This document shows positions 1 through 11,587 of a DNA stretch of 64,000 nucleotides, piece after piece (within the stretch, counting starts at the first letter, position 1; the number at the start of each line of letters is the position of its first letter). The DNA lies in the NCBI GenBank assembly GCA_018350325.1, contig JAEVLN010000005.1, positions 444,142-508,141 on the forward strand, written 5' to 3'. Origin of the DNA: Globodera rostochiensis (taxonomy: Eukaryota > Nematoda > Chromadorea > Rhabditida > Heteroderidae). The position numbers and the translations under genes were made by a program. Under the pieces are notes generated by a model that saw only the letters and a list, made by a program, of their open reading frames with translations, was not told the origin of the DNA and searched no databases.

Positions 1-410
1 GATAAACGTTGATGTTTTTCAATTGTTGAATAAATTGTGTCGCATTTTGTTTGTGGGGGGGGGGGGGGAGGGGGTCAATTGGTTTAGGCTTATTTGGGTC
101 CTTTAATATTCTTGGCCTTATGCCAATATTGCTTTTTTATTGTCTTTAGCCTCCCCACAGCCTAATCCCCCCCCTTTCCCTTGTCCCCCCCCCAAAGCCC
201 CTCACCCGGGACAGATGCCAAATTCGCGTCTCTCCTTACCCCATCGATCCTATTCGCGAAGGCCAACATGATAGAATATTATAGACCATTGTTTAGAAAA
301 AACAATCCAAAATTTTCATTCAGATTCGAATAAATGCCCCCAAAACAACGAATAGCGCAACTAATGGTATAAAAAGTCATCAGCTGATCTGCTCTTTCTG
401 CCAACCACTG

Positions 411-832
411 TTATCTTAATTTACGCTTTAAGCTACCCGGACCACGGACCCAGCGATGGTGGGGCTTGAAAGCCTCCACCACCGCCGGGCTCGTGGCCCC
501 TGCCCCTTCCGGTCCTTCTTTGGTCTCCGCTTTGTCCGCTTTTTGCTCCCGCTCAAGCTTCACGTTTAAAACGGCTGAAACACGGATGTTCATCACAAAA
601 ATTGCATCGGTTAGTTCGTGCGCTTCGACTCCTTTAAGTTTGGCTGTTTTTGTACTCGTAGTCGCACGCTTTTGGGTTGTTGGCCCCAGAGCACATTTTG
701 TCTTCTGAATTTCAAGATCGATTAAATTTTAGGTCCCTCTTTTTGACACCTTTTTGGCGTCTTTTGCCTTGGGCTCCTTGCCCTGGAGGTATTCTTCAAC
801 AGTTTCTTGTGCCCCATCCAAATGGTTAATGG
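411..832 (-). pseudogene. Lys/Ala-rich protein, 3' exons, cut by repeat element (copy A)
   Basis: Two minus-strand exons fit together in phase. One runs from about 832 to 750 and ends ...KDAKK. It is followed by a 45 bp intron (gtgtca...attcag) and an exon at 704-411 that ends in TAA. The second exon encodes 97 residues rich in Lys, Ala, Thr and Glu, containing HELTDAIFVMNIRVSAVLN. The open frame, canonical splice sites and conserved phase argue for a real gene. I recognise no domain. Upstream of about 832 the sequence turns into the CT-rich repeat, so the 5' part is missing or displaced; the gene is probably broken by that element. An identical second copy lies at 7889-8310. Confidence 0.5.
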
Positions 833-833
833 G

Positions 834-3230
834 TCTCTCTTCACAATCTCCAGTATCCACACGTCCCCACCCTATCTCCTTCACTCCTCTTTCCATCCTT
901 CGCTCTTCGCGTCTATCCCTCCTCTCTTTCCTTCCTCACTCTCCCCTTAACTTCTCTTTCCACAATCTCCCTTATTCCTGCCCTCGACACTCTTCCACCT
1001 CCTACTGATATAGCTCTTCTCATCTTTCCCTCTTCTCTTCTCTTCTTTCCCTCTTCTCCCCACTCCTCACTTTACATCCTTTCCTCTTCTTTTCACTTCG
1101 TTTCCACTTGTCTTCTATCCCTCTTTCCTTCTTCCTCATTCTCCACTTCACTTCTCTCTTCAAAACCTCCAATATCCTCTCCTCCCCACTCTCTCCTCTT
1201 CACTCCTCTTTCCATCCTTCCCTCTTCGCGTCTATCCCTCTTCCATACCTTCGTCACTCTCCCCTTCACTTTTCTCTCTCTTCACAATCTCCCGTATCCT
1301 CCGGTACCCACTCGCTCCCCTTCACTCCTTTTCACTCTCCCCGTCACTTCTCTCTCTCTTCGTAATCTCCCTTATCCCTCCTGTCGACACTCTTCTCAAC
1401 CCGTCGCTTCACGCTTCCCACCTTTCCCTCGTCTATAACCTGCTCTCCCTCGTGTCTTTCCTCCTCTTCTCTTTCGGCTTCAAAACCTTCTCTTTTCTAT
1501 TCTATTTTCAAAAAATAATTCATCGTCTTCTCCAACACCGCTAAGCTCCAAATCATTTTCATCTTCTGACAATCCCGCTTCTTCAACATAATTTGAAAAA
1601 AAAGTCAATCTTTAGGGGTGCATTTTTGGATTTTATTGCATTTTTCTTAAAGAATTTTTCCAGAAAAAAATTTTCTCAAAAATCAATCTTAGGGGTCAAA
1701 TTTTTGTGTTCTGCCCGAGACCAGGGCCGTAAGAGGTCCGGCGGCGATGCCGATAGGCGCTGCCGGAAAAACTTTTGAATTTTTTGATTAAATTTGTTAA
1801 GAAAATTGGTCCAAAAACGAAAATTTTGCAAAACAAAAGGGTTTTTTTTCTCAAAAAAATTTTCGCCAGCGGAGGTATGGAAATTATGTGGAAAAAGTGA
1901 AGAATTTTCGTGATAGCTGAACATATCACCAAACAGTTTGAAAATTAACGTCGCCGGTGGAATTAAAAGAGGTAATACGGTACCTAAAGTCCCACTCCTT
2001 GGCCACACCTCAAAAGGCAAACATCTGATTGTATCCCCATCCAAAAGGTAAGAATAAATACATCACTAAAATTTCCAAGTAGAGTCAACTGGAACAAACA
2101 GTATGGCGAAGTTTACAAAATCTAAAGGGCATTTTCCATAGGTGTTGGTTGATTATGAAGCAACCCATGGGTTTTGATTTGATATACCCCACTAATACTT
2201 GATAATTAAAAGAGTCAATAGGTGTTGATTTTGCTTGTAACATATCAATAGGTCACGGTTTGATTCAATAGGCTTCGGTTTCTTCCCAAAAATATTATAA
2301 ACTGCCGGCAACCGAAGCCTATTGAAGCAAACCGTGACCTTCGTGCCTCCTCTTCGTTCTGTTAAAAGAATGAGCGAGAAAGAGAAGTGTGATGTATGGA
2401 TAGTAAGAAAATAAAAGGAAACTTAATAGGGTAGTAAGCAATACCGGTATGGTGAGAGATCCACAAGAGAAATAGAAGAAAGAGGTGTGTGAGAAAACAG
2501 AAGAGTAAGCGTCTGTGGCAGCAGTAGAAAAGGAAAGAGGTTTTGAAGCCGAAAGAGAAGAGGAGGAAAGACACGAGGGAGAACAGGGTATAGAAGAGGG
2601 AAGGGTGGGAAGCGTGAAGCGACGGGTAGAGAAGAGTGTCGACAGGCTGGATAAGGGAGATTACGAAGAGAGATAGAAGTGACGGGGAGAGTGGGGAGAA
2701 GAGGGATCAAAGCGAAGAGGGAAGGATGGAAAGAGGAGTGAAGGAGATAGGGTGGGGACGGGTGGATACTGGAGATTGTGAAGAGAGAAGTGAAGGGAAG
2801 AATGAGGAATGAGGAAGAAGGAAGTAGGGAGAGAAGACAGGTGGGAACGAAGTGAAAAGAATAGGAAAGGATGGAAAGAGGTGTGAAGGGGAGAGAGTGG
2901 GGAGGAGCGGATACTGGAGATTCTGAAGAGAGAAGTGAAGGGGAGAATGAGGAAGAAGGAAGTAGGGAGAGAAGACAGGTGGGAACGAAGTGAGAAGAAG
3001 AGGAAAGGATGTAAAGTCAAGAGGGGTGGAAGAGTGTGGAGAGAGGAATAAGGGAGATTTTGAAAAGAGAGAAGTGAAAGGAGAGTGAGGAAGGGAAAGG
3101 AAGAGGAATAGAAGAGAATAGGAAGGGTGTGAAGGAAAGAGAAGAGGGAGAGAAGTCGGATGTGAACGAAGGAAAAAGAAGAGAGTAGGATGGAAAGTGA
3201 GGATTTGGCAGTAGTAGGTTTTCGTTTTGG
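834..3230. repeat. 2.4 kb foldback: inverted CT-rich and GA-rich repeat arms (copy A)
   Basis: The left arm (about 834-1510) is nearly pure pyrimidine on the plus strand and the right arm (about 2380-3225) nearly pure purine. They are reverse complements of one another in blocks. The left segment at 834-910 matches the complement of 2710-2785, and 1384-1487 matches the complement of 2538-2643. Within each arm a unit of about 100-150 bp is repeated with variation. The middle (1510-2345) holds an AT-rich stretch with the GC palindrome described below and a separate hairpin. No transposase is visible. The build resembles Foldback-type elements, whose ends are arrays of short repeats. Long reading frames in the arms are composition artefacts. 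Confidence 0.8.
2249..2341. repeat. Hairpin, about 31 bp stem (copy A)
   Basis: The sequence AGGTCACGGTTTGATTCAAT followed by AGGCTTCGGTT is mirrored about 30 bp later by its near-perfect reverse complement at 2310-2340. It sits in the centre of the CT/GA foldback and could be the end structure of an older small element. The second copy is at about 9728-9820. Confidence 0.8.
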
Positions 3231-3307
3231 TTAACCAACACAAAATTTCCTGTGTTTATGCCTGGCATTTTTATTCATACTACCTCCATAAAACACGTGC
3301 TCTATAT

Positions 3308-4107
3308 CAGGGATGTGCTCTGGTCGACTTTTTAAAAATCAGAAGCCAGAAATCAGAATTCTGGTCCTTATTTTAAAAATCAGAAATCAGAAAACAGAAT
3401 TCTGGTGCCCAAAACGACCAGAAATTCTGGTAAATCAGAAAACCAGAACAGAAATTTTTTAATCATTCCCTCATTTTTCTTAAGCAATTTTTCCTCCAAA
3501 AAGTTCGATTTTAGGGGTGAGTTTTGGGCTTTTTATTGCATTTTTCTTATCAAATTTTCCAAAAAAGTTCAAGTTTCAGTAAATTTTTTAGAATTTTTAA
3601 CATTTTGGTAAAAAAATTTCAAAAATTTTGTCGATTTTTAAATTTTTCAAAAATGCAAATTTTTTGCGAATTCTGCTTGCGGGTGGGTCGGCGGTGCCGA
3701 TAGGCGCCGCCGAGAAAATTTTGAATTTTTGACTTGATTTGTTAACAGATTTTCAACCAAAACATAAAAAATCGGCACGTTTTTTAATGTTTTTTAGAAA
3801 TAGGAGGGGGTCGGCGGTGCCGATAGGCGCCGCCGGGAAATTTTTTTTGATTTTTAATGACAATTTGTTAAGAAAATTGGCCCAAGAATGAATAATTTTG
3901 CAAAAATGGCTATTTGTAAAAGATGTTGTAAGTAAAAATTTTAACTTAGAATTTCTGGTTTTTTTCTGGTTTTTTCTCTAAAAAACCAGAAACCAGAAAT
4001 CAGAATTCTGGTTGCAAAAAAAAAACCAGAAACCAGAATTCTGGTGCCCAAAATCACCAGAAATTCTGGTAAATCAGAAAATCAGAACAGAACAGAGCAC
4101 ATCCCTG
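3308..4107. mobile_element. hAT-type non-autonomous element, 800 bp, TSD CTCTATAT (copy A)
   Basis: The ends are exact 15 bp inverted repeats: CAGGGATGTGCTCTG at 3308 and its complement ending at 4107. They are flanked by perfect 8 bp direct repeats CTCTATAT (3300-3307 and 4108-4115). An 8 bp duplication and a CAGGG start are typical of hAT elements. Inside both ends the words CCAGAAT/ATTCTGG and AATCAGAA recur in direct and inverted order. The centre is AT-rich and carries two GC palindromes 123 bp apart. No coding capacity is seen. The second copy is at 10787-11587. Confidence 0.92.
3686..3838 (+). repeat. GC-rich imperfect palindrome, 123 bp dimer
   Basis: The motif TCGGCGGTGCCGATAGGCGCC starts at 3688 and again at 3811, each followed by GAAAATTTTGAATTTTT-like DNA or a variant. 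The motif is close to its own reverse complement. The same module occurs at about 1739 and 5858 (opposite orientation), 20514 (variant), 26771 and 26892 (a dimer spaced 121 bp), 42328/42394 (degraded) and 45447. It is repeated again in copy B of the duplication. A run of C or G lies next to several copies. Confidence 0.85.
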
Positions 4108-4808
4108 CTCTATATACTTTTAGGTGAAATTTCACCCGATTTCACTTCTTTTCACCTATTTTGTGTTCACCTCTTTTCATCTATTTTCTGTTTACCTCTT
4201 TTCACTTCAACATCAAACACCAAAAAAAAAATATTTTAATTTGGTTGACAGGTGATAAATGACCACTCTGACAGTGACGAAATGACCTTGAGGGTGGGGA
4301 GGTGTATTTTACAGGGGCATTTAATTGAAAATGTTGTTGTTTTTTTTTACTTGGGATGGGGAATTGACCTAATGGATTTCAAAAGTATTAAAATGCAAAA
4401 ACTTATCATTTTCAATATCGCTGCTGTTGCTAATTTGGGAGGATTGATTTCTCTTCATTATCGAGTAATGATTCCAAATTTAAATATAAAAAAATTTTTA
4501 ACGCTGCATTAGAATTCTGTAAATCTTATAAAATCCGAAAAATCATTTGTTTGGGCACAAAAAAATTTAGTAGATTGCGAAAGGCGATAAGAACGTTTGT
4601 TGAAATTATAAAATCTCGAGATACCCGGTGTATTTTCAGGCATTTAGTTGAAAATGTTGTTACCCTTTTTAATTTAGGCGGGAATTGATGTAAATAAATT
4701 TCGTAAAATTCGTTCTAAATAGCTTTTTATGAGCCCGAAATTTTTTGTGGTCTAAACTACAATAGGGGAAAAAGATTGACTGCCTTAATTTTTTGGACAG
4801 GCAAAGTG

Positions 4809-6055
4809 GTAATTACTAGAGCCCGGACAGGACAGGAGTCCTGGCAGGATTTTCCAGGACTCCTGATCCGGAATCCTGGTATTTTCGTCGAAGCACCAGG
4901 ATCAGGATATCCTGAAAACAGGATTTTTAATCCTGTAAATCCTGATCCTGGTCATTTCCAAATCCTGATCCGGCTAATCGAACCAGGATCCTGACCCTGT
5001 CCTGAATCCTGGTAGTCTGACCAGGATTTTCAGTTATGTATTGGATTTAGGGCCTAGAGGTCGCATATGAACTCGTGGTATAGGGGAGTCGTTCAACTGG
5101 GCGCTTACGATTGGGCGCTCACAACTGGGTACCCATTATAAAAGAGTCGTCTGGGCGCCCGTTAAAATTTTTTTAAATTTTTCAAAATTTTGAAAATTAA
5201 TGAGGTATAAAGTGTACTTGGTGTTATGTGGCAACCAAAAAATTTTTTTTAAAGTTAACAGAAAGGTGGTTCCGAGGGTTATAGGGGTCGTAAAATCCGT
5301 TTCGAACACCGAATTCTAACAATTTTCGAAATTTCAGAAACGTGCAAAATAATTTATGCATAAACCCAAAAAGGTTAAAACTTTCAAAAAATGCACGAAA
5401 ACGTTTGTAATGATATAACGAACCCCTATGACAGGGTGGCATAGCCTAAGCATTTAAAAAATTTTTTATCATGACCGCAATCCTTAAAGATTGACGTCAA
5501 TTTGATTGTATTTTAGTTATTTGATGAAGATTTCAGCATAAGATCATCTGAAAACATTTTAAAAATTTTTGAAAAAATATTTTTAAAAAGTAAACATTGG
5601 CGCCCAGATGACCCTTTTATAATGGGCGCCCAGTTGTGAGCGCCCAGTCGTGAGCGCCCAGTTGTGAGCGCCCAGTTGTACCCGGCGCCCAGTCGTGAAT
5701 CGTTTTGTGTTGGGGGTTCGAAGTTCGAACCCCGACTATGGTAATGATCTTTATGACTTATCGGTGAGTATCCTGTGTAGTCGAGTAACCAATTTCTAAA
5801 AATTTTTTAAATTCTATCCAATTTTTTAAGAAAATTTTTAATCTTCAAAAAATTTTCCCGGCGGCGCCAATCGGCACCGCCGACCCCCCCCCCCCCAGAA
5901 GTTTTTAAAAAATTAAAAAGCAGCAAAATTTACGAAATTTTCTTAACTAAAATGTTAATTCTACAAAATTATTCCCGGCGGCGCCGTCAGAACCTGCAAC
6001 AACAAAATCAGGGATAGATAGGGACGGACCTGTCCCGGGTAGAATCATTAAAATT
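4809..6055. mobile_element. hAT-type element, left part, 'TCCTG' word repeats (copy A, truncated)
   Basis: It starts TAGAGCCCGGACAGG at 4817 after GTAATTAC and is full of CCAGGATCAGGATATCCTG-type words. The complete version in copy B runs 12297-13863 and ends with GTAATTAC again. Here the homology with copy B stops at 6055, inside the element, so the right end is lost or replaced. Confidence 0.75.
5081..5705. mobile_element. Nested foldback element with 'GCGCCCAGT' repeats (copy A)
   Basis: The left end (5081-5160) and right end (about 5588-5700) are inverted relative to one another. The right end carries four to five tandem copies of GAGCGCCCAGTTGT-like units. The left carries the inverse, TTGGGCGCTCACAACTGGG. 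Both include an ATTATAAAAG or CTTTTATAAT stretch. A related pair of words occurs at 33454-33500 and 49670-49715. No reading frame is supported. Confidence 0.7.
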
Positions 6056-6710
6056 CGGGCCCGGGACGGTTAGTCGATTCGCTACTAGTAAAATCGCCAA
6101 AATCCTTTTTCAAAAAAACAAATGTTCCGGGGGTAACATAGGACATTTTTTTGCCGGGAATTGGGTCTCGGAAAAAATGCTAAAGTTACCGAAGGTAAAC
6201 TTACCTGGTCATCGGAATTAGACTCCTCCCCCAAATGGCAGGTCCGCACAAATTTGAATATGCCTCCTCGCCGTGCCGGCTCGCCCCTCGCTAAAAGTGA
6301 CCAAATTAGGGTCTTTCTGTCTCCAAATTCAAAGATGATGAATGGGTTTTGAGTAATGGAGAAAGTTTGATTGACAGGCTTTGACCGTCTCTGCGCAAGA
6401 CGGGCAAATTATGCCGTTCATTGGCTTTTCCCTTCCTTCAAATAAAAAAATGCGACGCCATTATTGCAAAGAGCGAACTTAAATAAAGAGCTTTCGTTTT
6501 CTATCGAATTTGATGGTTTTTGCTTAACCGATCGCTTTTTGCTATTGTAATAATTTTGATCGTGTGAAAAATGTCGCGTTCTGGGCAAAAGCTGGTCATG
6601 GTAGATGTTTTAATGGTTTTGCGCTCATGAAAAAATGTTGCGGTTGGGGCAAAACGTTTAACGCTATAGTCAACTGGACGCTTTTTGTTATTATAATGGT
6701 TTTTTGCTCA

Positions 6711-6712
6711 CG

Positions 6713-6743
<31 letters not shown>

Positions 6744-6744
6744 A

Positions 6745-6818
<74 letters not shown>

Positions 6819-6880
6819 ACACACACACACACACCACACACACACACACACACCACACACACACCACTCACACCCACAAA
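6711..6880 (+). repeat. (CA)n microsatellite
   Basis: About 170 bp of CA dinucleotide with a few T, G and CC interruptions. The His-Thr and Cys-Val reading frames across it are artefacts. It lies just upstream of the SPRY exons. Confidence 0.98.
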
Positions 6881-6882
6881 AA

Positions 6883-7476
6883 AATGTTTACTAACAACGG
6901 CAACATGTTTGTGAGCACGGCTTACATGATTGAGCACCGGGGAGTTCGGGAGGGTAAAAAACTGGAATGATATCTTTTTAATCTTTTTTTAAAGAGTGCT
7001 GTACTTTCATGCTCCGTCGAAGCGAAAACGCCGAGTATTTCGAGGCCCGGATGGTGAAAAAAGCGGGGTAAATTTTTAGAAAAAAATTTTTATTTCTTTT
7101 AAAAATTAAAGGACTGTGTGCGTCGGCATGACACAAAGAAGCATTTCACGGATGAATACGATTGGTTGGGCCCCGGGGAGCTTTGGAATCGAAAGCTCTG
7201 GAGAGCTGTTTTATGATGGGCAATTTGATCAACGAGTTTCAAATATCATTGAAGGAGACGTTGTTGCCTGTAGTTGGGAGCGGACACAAGGAAGGCTGAC
7301 GTACTTTCTCAACGACGAAAAAATTGGTTGAATGTTTTCTTTTTTTACTTTTAATTATATTTATTTTATGGCCATATCAACAATAATTGACACACGCCCG
7401 ATGATTCCGGCAGTAACCCTCTGGTGCCCCGGAGATCAAATTGAGATTCGCCATGACCGTTATCGGGGAAAAACTG
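6883..7476 (+). pseudogene. SPRY-domain protein, partial
   Basis: Four exons join in phase: one ending at 6953, then 6995-7067, 7112-7326 and 7414-7476. The read includes SENAEYFEARMVKKAGTVCV followed by GMTQRS, then IGWAPGSFGIESSGELFYDG, then GDVVACSWERTQGRLTYFLN, and VTLWCPGDQIEI. This order is the core of a SPRY/B30.2 fold, a protein-binding beta-sandwich. SPRY genes are strongly expanded in cyst nematodes, some as secreted effectors. No signal peptide exon or start is evident here; upstream lies the CA microsatellite. The last donor is 2 bp before the start of duplicated copy B, so the 3' end is either lost or lies in the repeat. Family call is moderately sure; integrity is doubtful. Confidence 0.65.
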
Positions 7477-7888
7477 GTGATAAACGTTGATGTTTTTCAA
7501 TTGTTGAATAAATTGTGTCGCATTTTGTTTGTGGGGGGGGGGGGAGGGGGTCAATTGGTTTAGGCTTATTTGGGTCCTTTAATATGCTTGGCCTTATGCC
7601 AATATTGCTTTTTTATTGTCTTTAGCCTCCCCACAGCCTAATCCCCCCCCTTTCCCTTGTCCCCCCCCCCCAAAGCCCCTCACCCGGGACAGATGCCAAA
7701 TTTGCGTCTCTCCTTACCCCATCGATCCTATTCGCGAAGGCCAACATGATAGAATATTATAGACCATTGTTTAGAAAAAACAATCCAAAATTTTCATTCA
7801 GATTCGAATAAATGCCCCCAAAACAACGAATAGCGCAACTAATGGTATAAAAAGTCATCAGCTGATCTGCTCTTTCTGCCAACCACTG

Positions 7889-8310
7889 TTATCTTAATTT
7901 ACGCTTTAAGCTACCCGGACCACGGACCCAGCGATGGTGGGGCTTGAAAGCCTCCACCACCGCCGGGCTCGTGGCCCCTGCCCCTTCCGGTCCTTCTTTG
8001 GTCTCCGCTTTGTCCGCTTTTTGCTCCCGCTCAAGCTTCACGTTTAAAACGGCTGAAACACGGATGTTCATCACAAAAATTGCATCGGTTAGTTCGTGCG
8101 CTTCGACTCCTTTAAGTTTGGCTGTTTTTGTACTCGTAGTCGCACGCTTTTGGGTTGTTGGCCCCAGAGCACATTTTGTCTTCTGAATTTCAAGATCGAT
8201 TAAATTTTAGGTCCCTCTTTTTGACACCTTTTTGGCGTCTTTTGCCTTGGGCTCCTTGCCCTGGAGGTATTCTTCAACAGTTTCTTGTGCCCCATCCAAA
8301 TGGTTAATGG
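7889..8310 (-). pseudogene. Lys/Ala-rich protein, 3' exons (copy B)
   Basis: Same two-exon structure and same predicted peptide as the copy at 411-832, with the intron intact. The 5' side again ends in the CT-rich foldback. Confidence 0.5.
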
Positions 8311-8311
8311 G

Positions 8312-10709
8312 TCTCTCTTCACAATCTCCAGTATCCACACGTCCCCACCCTATCTCCTTCACTCCTCTTTCCATCCTTCGCTCTTCGCGTCTATCCCTCC
8401 TCTCTTTCCTTCCTCACTCTCCCCTTAACTTCTCTTTCCACAATCTCCCTTATTCCTGCCCTCGACACTCTTCCACCTCCTACTGATATAGCTCTTCTCA
8501 TCTTTCCCTCTTCTCTTCTCTTCTTTCCCTCTTCTCCCCACTCCTCACTTTACATCCTTTCCTCTTCTTTTCACTTCGTTTCCACTTGTCTTCTATCCCT
8601 CTTTCCTTCTTCCTCATTCTCCACTTCACTTCTCTCTTCAAAACCTCCAATATCCTCTCCTCCCCACTCTCTCCTCTTCACTCCTCTTTCCATCCTTCCC
8701 TCTTCGCGTCTATCCCTCTTCCATACCTTCGTCACTCTCCCCTTCACTTTTCTCTCTCTTCACAATCTCCCGTATCCTCCGGTACCCACTCGCTCCCCTT
8801 CACTCCTTTTCACTCTCCCCGTCACTTCTCTCTCTCTTCGTAATCTCCCTTATCCCTCCTGTCGACACTCTTCTCAACCCGTCGCTTCACGCTTCCCACC
8901 TTTCCCTCGTCTATAACCTGCTCTCCCTCGTGTCTTTCCTCCTCTTCTCTTTCGGCTTCAAAACCTTCTCTTTTCTATTCTATTTTCAAAAAATAATTCA
9001 TCGTCTTCTCCAACACCGCTAAGCTCCAAATCATTTTCATCTTCTGACAATCCCGCTTCTTCAACATAATTTGAAAAAAAAGTCAATCTTTAGGGGTGCA
9101 TTTTTGGATTTTATTGCATTTTTCTTAAAGAATTTTTCCAGAAAAAAATTTTCTCAAAAATCAATCTTAGGGGTCAAATTTTTGTGTTCTGCCCGAGACC
9201 AGGGCCGTAAGAGGTCCGGCGGCGATGCCGATAGGCGCTGCCGGAAAAACTTTTGAATTTTTTGATTAAATTTGTTAAGAAAATTGGTCCAAAAACGAAA
9301 ATTTTGCAAAACAAAAGGGTTTTTTTTTCTCAAAAAAATTTTCGCCAGCGGAGGTATGGAAATTATGTGGAAAAAGTGAAGAATTTTCGTGATAGCTGAA
9401 CATATCACCAAACAGTTTGAAAATTAACGTCGCCGGTGGAATTAAAAGAGGTAATACGGTACCTAAAGTCCCACTCCTTGGCCACACCTCAAAAGGCAAA
9501 CATCTGATTGTATCCCCATCCAAAAGGTAAGAATAAATACATCACTAAAATTTCCAAGTAGAGTCAACTGGAACAAACAGTATGGCGAAGTTTACAAAAT
9601 CTAAAGGGCATTTTCCATAGGTGTTGGTTGATTATGAAGCAACCCATGGGTTTTGATTTGATATACCCCACTAATACTTGATAATTAAAAGAGTCAATAG
9701 GTGTTGATTTTGCTTGTAACATATCAATAGGTCACGGTTTGATTCAATAGGCTTCGGTTTCTTCCCAAAAATATTATAAACTGCCGGCAACCGAAGCCTA
9801 TTGAAGCAAACCGTGACCTTCGTGCCTCCTCTTCGTTCTGTTAAAAGAATGAGCGAGAAAGAGAAGTGTGATGTATGGATAGTAAGAAAATAAAAGGAAA
9901 CTTAATAGGGTAGTAAGCAATACCGGTATGGTGAGAGATCCACAAGAGAAATAGAAGAAAGAGGTGTGTGAGAAAACAGAAGAGTAAGCGTCTGTGGCAG
10001 CAGTAGAAAAGGAAAGAGGTTTTGAAGCCGAAAGAGAAGAGGAGGAAAGACACGAGGGAGAACAGGGTATAGAAGAGGGAAGGGTGGGAAGCGTGAAGCG
10101 ACGGGTAGAGAAGAGTGTCGACAGGCTGGATAAGGGAGATTACGAAGAGAGATAGAAGTGACGGGGAGAGTGGGGAGAAGAGGGATCAAAGCGAAGAGGG
10201 AAGGATGGAAAGAGGAGTGAAGGAGATAGGGTGGGGACGGGTGGATACTGGAGATTGTGAAGAGAGAAGTGAAGGGAAGAATGAGGAATGAGGAAGAAGG
10301 AAGTAGGGAGAGAAGACAGGTGGGAACGAAGTGAAAAGAATAGGAAAGGATGGAAAGAGGTGTGAAGGGGAGAGAGTGGGGAGGAGCGGATACTGGAGAT
10401 TCTGAAGAGAGAAGTGAAGGGGAGAATGAGGAAGAAGGAAGTAGGGAGAGAAGACAGGTGGGAACGAAGTGAGAAGAAGAGGAAAGGATGTAAAGTCAAG
10501 AGGGGTGGAAGAGTGTGGAGAGAGGAATAAGGGAGATTTTGAAAAGAGAGAAGTGAAAGGAGAGTGAGGAAGGGAAAGGAAGAGGAATAGAAGAGAATAG
10601 GAAGGGTGTGAAGGAAAGAGAAGAGGGAGAGAAGTCGGATGTGAACGAAGGAAAAAGAAGAGAGTAGGATGGAAAGTGAGGATTTGGCAGTAGTAGGTTT
10701 TCGTTTTGG
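8312..10709. repeat. CT/GA foldback (copy B)
   Basis: Same inverted homopyrimidine and homopurine arms as at 834-3230, including the central hairpin near 9728-9820. Arms agree with copy A base for base where compared. Confidence 0.8.
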
Positions 10710-10786
10710 TTAACCAACACAAAATTTCCTGTGTTTATGCCTGGCATTTTTATTCATACTACCTCCATAAAACACGTGCTCTATAT

Positions 10787-11587
10787 CAGGGATGTGCTCT
10801 GGTCGACTTTTTAAAAATCAGAAGCCAGAAATCAGAATTCTGGTCCTTATTTTAAAAATCAGAAATCAGAAAACAGAATTCTGGTGCCCAAAACGACCAG
10901 AAATTCTGGTAAATCAGAAAACCAGAACAGAAATTTTTTAATCATTCCCGCATTTTTCTTAAGCAATTTTTCCTCCAAAAAGTTCGATTTTAGGGGTGAG
11001 TTTTGGGCTTTTTATTGCATTTTTCTTATCAAATTTTCCAAAAAAGTTCAAGTTTCAGTAAATTTTTTAGAATTTTTAACATTTTGGTAAAAAAATTTCA
11101 AAAATTTTGTCGATTTTTAAATTTTTCAAAAATGCAAATTTTTTGCGAATTCTGCTTGCGGGTGGGTCGGCGGTGCCGATAGGCGCCGCCGAGAAAATTT
11201 TGAATTTTTGACTTGATTTGTTAACAGATTTTCAACCAAAACATAAAAAATCGGCACGTTTTTTAATGTTTTTTAGAAATAGGAGGGGGTCGGCGGTGCC
11301 GATAGGCGCCGCCGGGAAATTTTTTTTGATTTTTAATGACAATTTGTTAAGAAAATTGGCCCAAGAATGAATAATTTTGCAAAAATGGCTATTTGTAAAA
11401 GATGTTGTAAGTAAAAATTTTAACTTAGAATTTCTGGTTTTTTTCTGGTTTTTTCTCTAAAAAACCAGAAACCAGAAATCAGAATTCTGGTTGCAAAAAA
11501 AAAAACCAGAAACCAGAATTCTGGTGCCCAAAATCACCAGAAATTCTGGTAAATCAGAAAATCAGAACAGAACAGAGCACATCCCTG
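10787..11587. mobile_element. hAT-type non-autonomous element (copy B)
   Basis: Same 15 bp inverted ends and CTCTATAT target duplication (10779-10786 and 11588-11595) as in copy A. It is one base longer through a homopolymer change. Confidence 0.92.

Larger units (their letters stand above)
1..6055. repeat. Segmental duplication, copy A (left side cut by window edge)
   Basis: This stretch is almost base for base the same as 7479-13536. The offset is 7478 at the left and 7481 at the right because of homopolymer length changes. Only a few substitutions are visible, for example near 113, 213, 3470 and 5362, plus differences in G, C and T runs. The two copies part at 6055/13536 inside a hAT-type element. 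The window starts inside the repeat, so its true left end and the number of copies upstream cannot be seen. Confidence 0.97.

Noticed and set aside
754..1365. Several Ser/Leu/Pro-rich open frames in the CT-rich arm, and similar ones on the minus strand at 2362-3268 (and copies at 8232-8843, 9841-10747)
   Set aside because: They arise because homopyrimidine DNA lacks stop codons. Composition is trivial, frames overlap each other and no splice or domain evidence exists.
5711..5735. Possible tRNA T-arm (GGTTCGAAGTTCGAACCCC)
   Set aside because: It is a 21 bp near-perfect palindrome; no acceptor stem, D-arm or anticodon arm can be built around it.
6564..6970. His-Thr and Val-Cys repeat frames
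   Set aside because: Products of the CA microsatellite.
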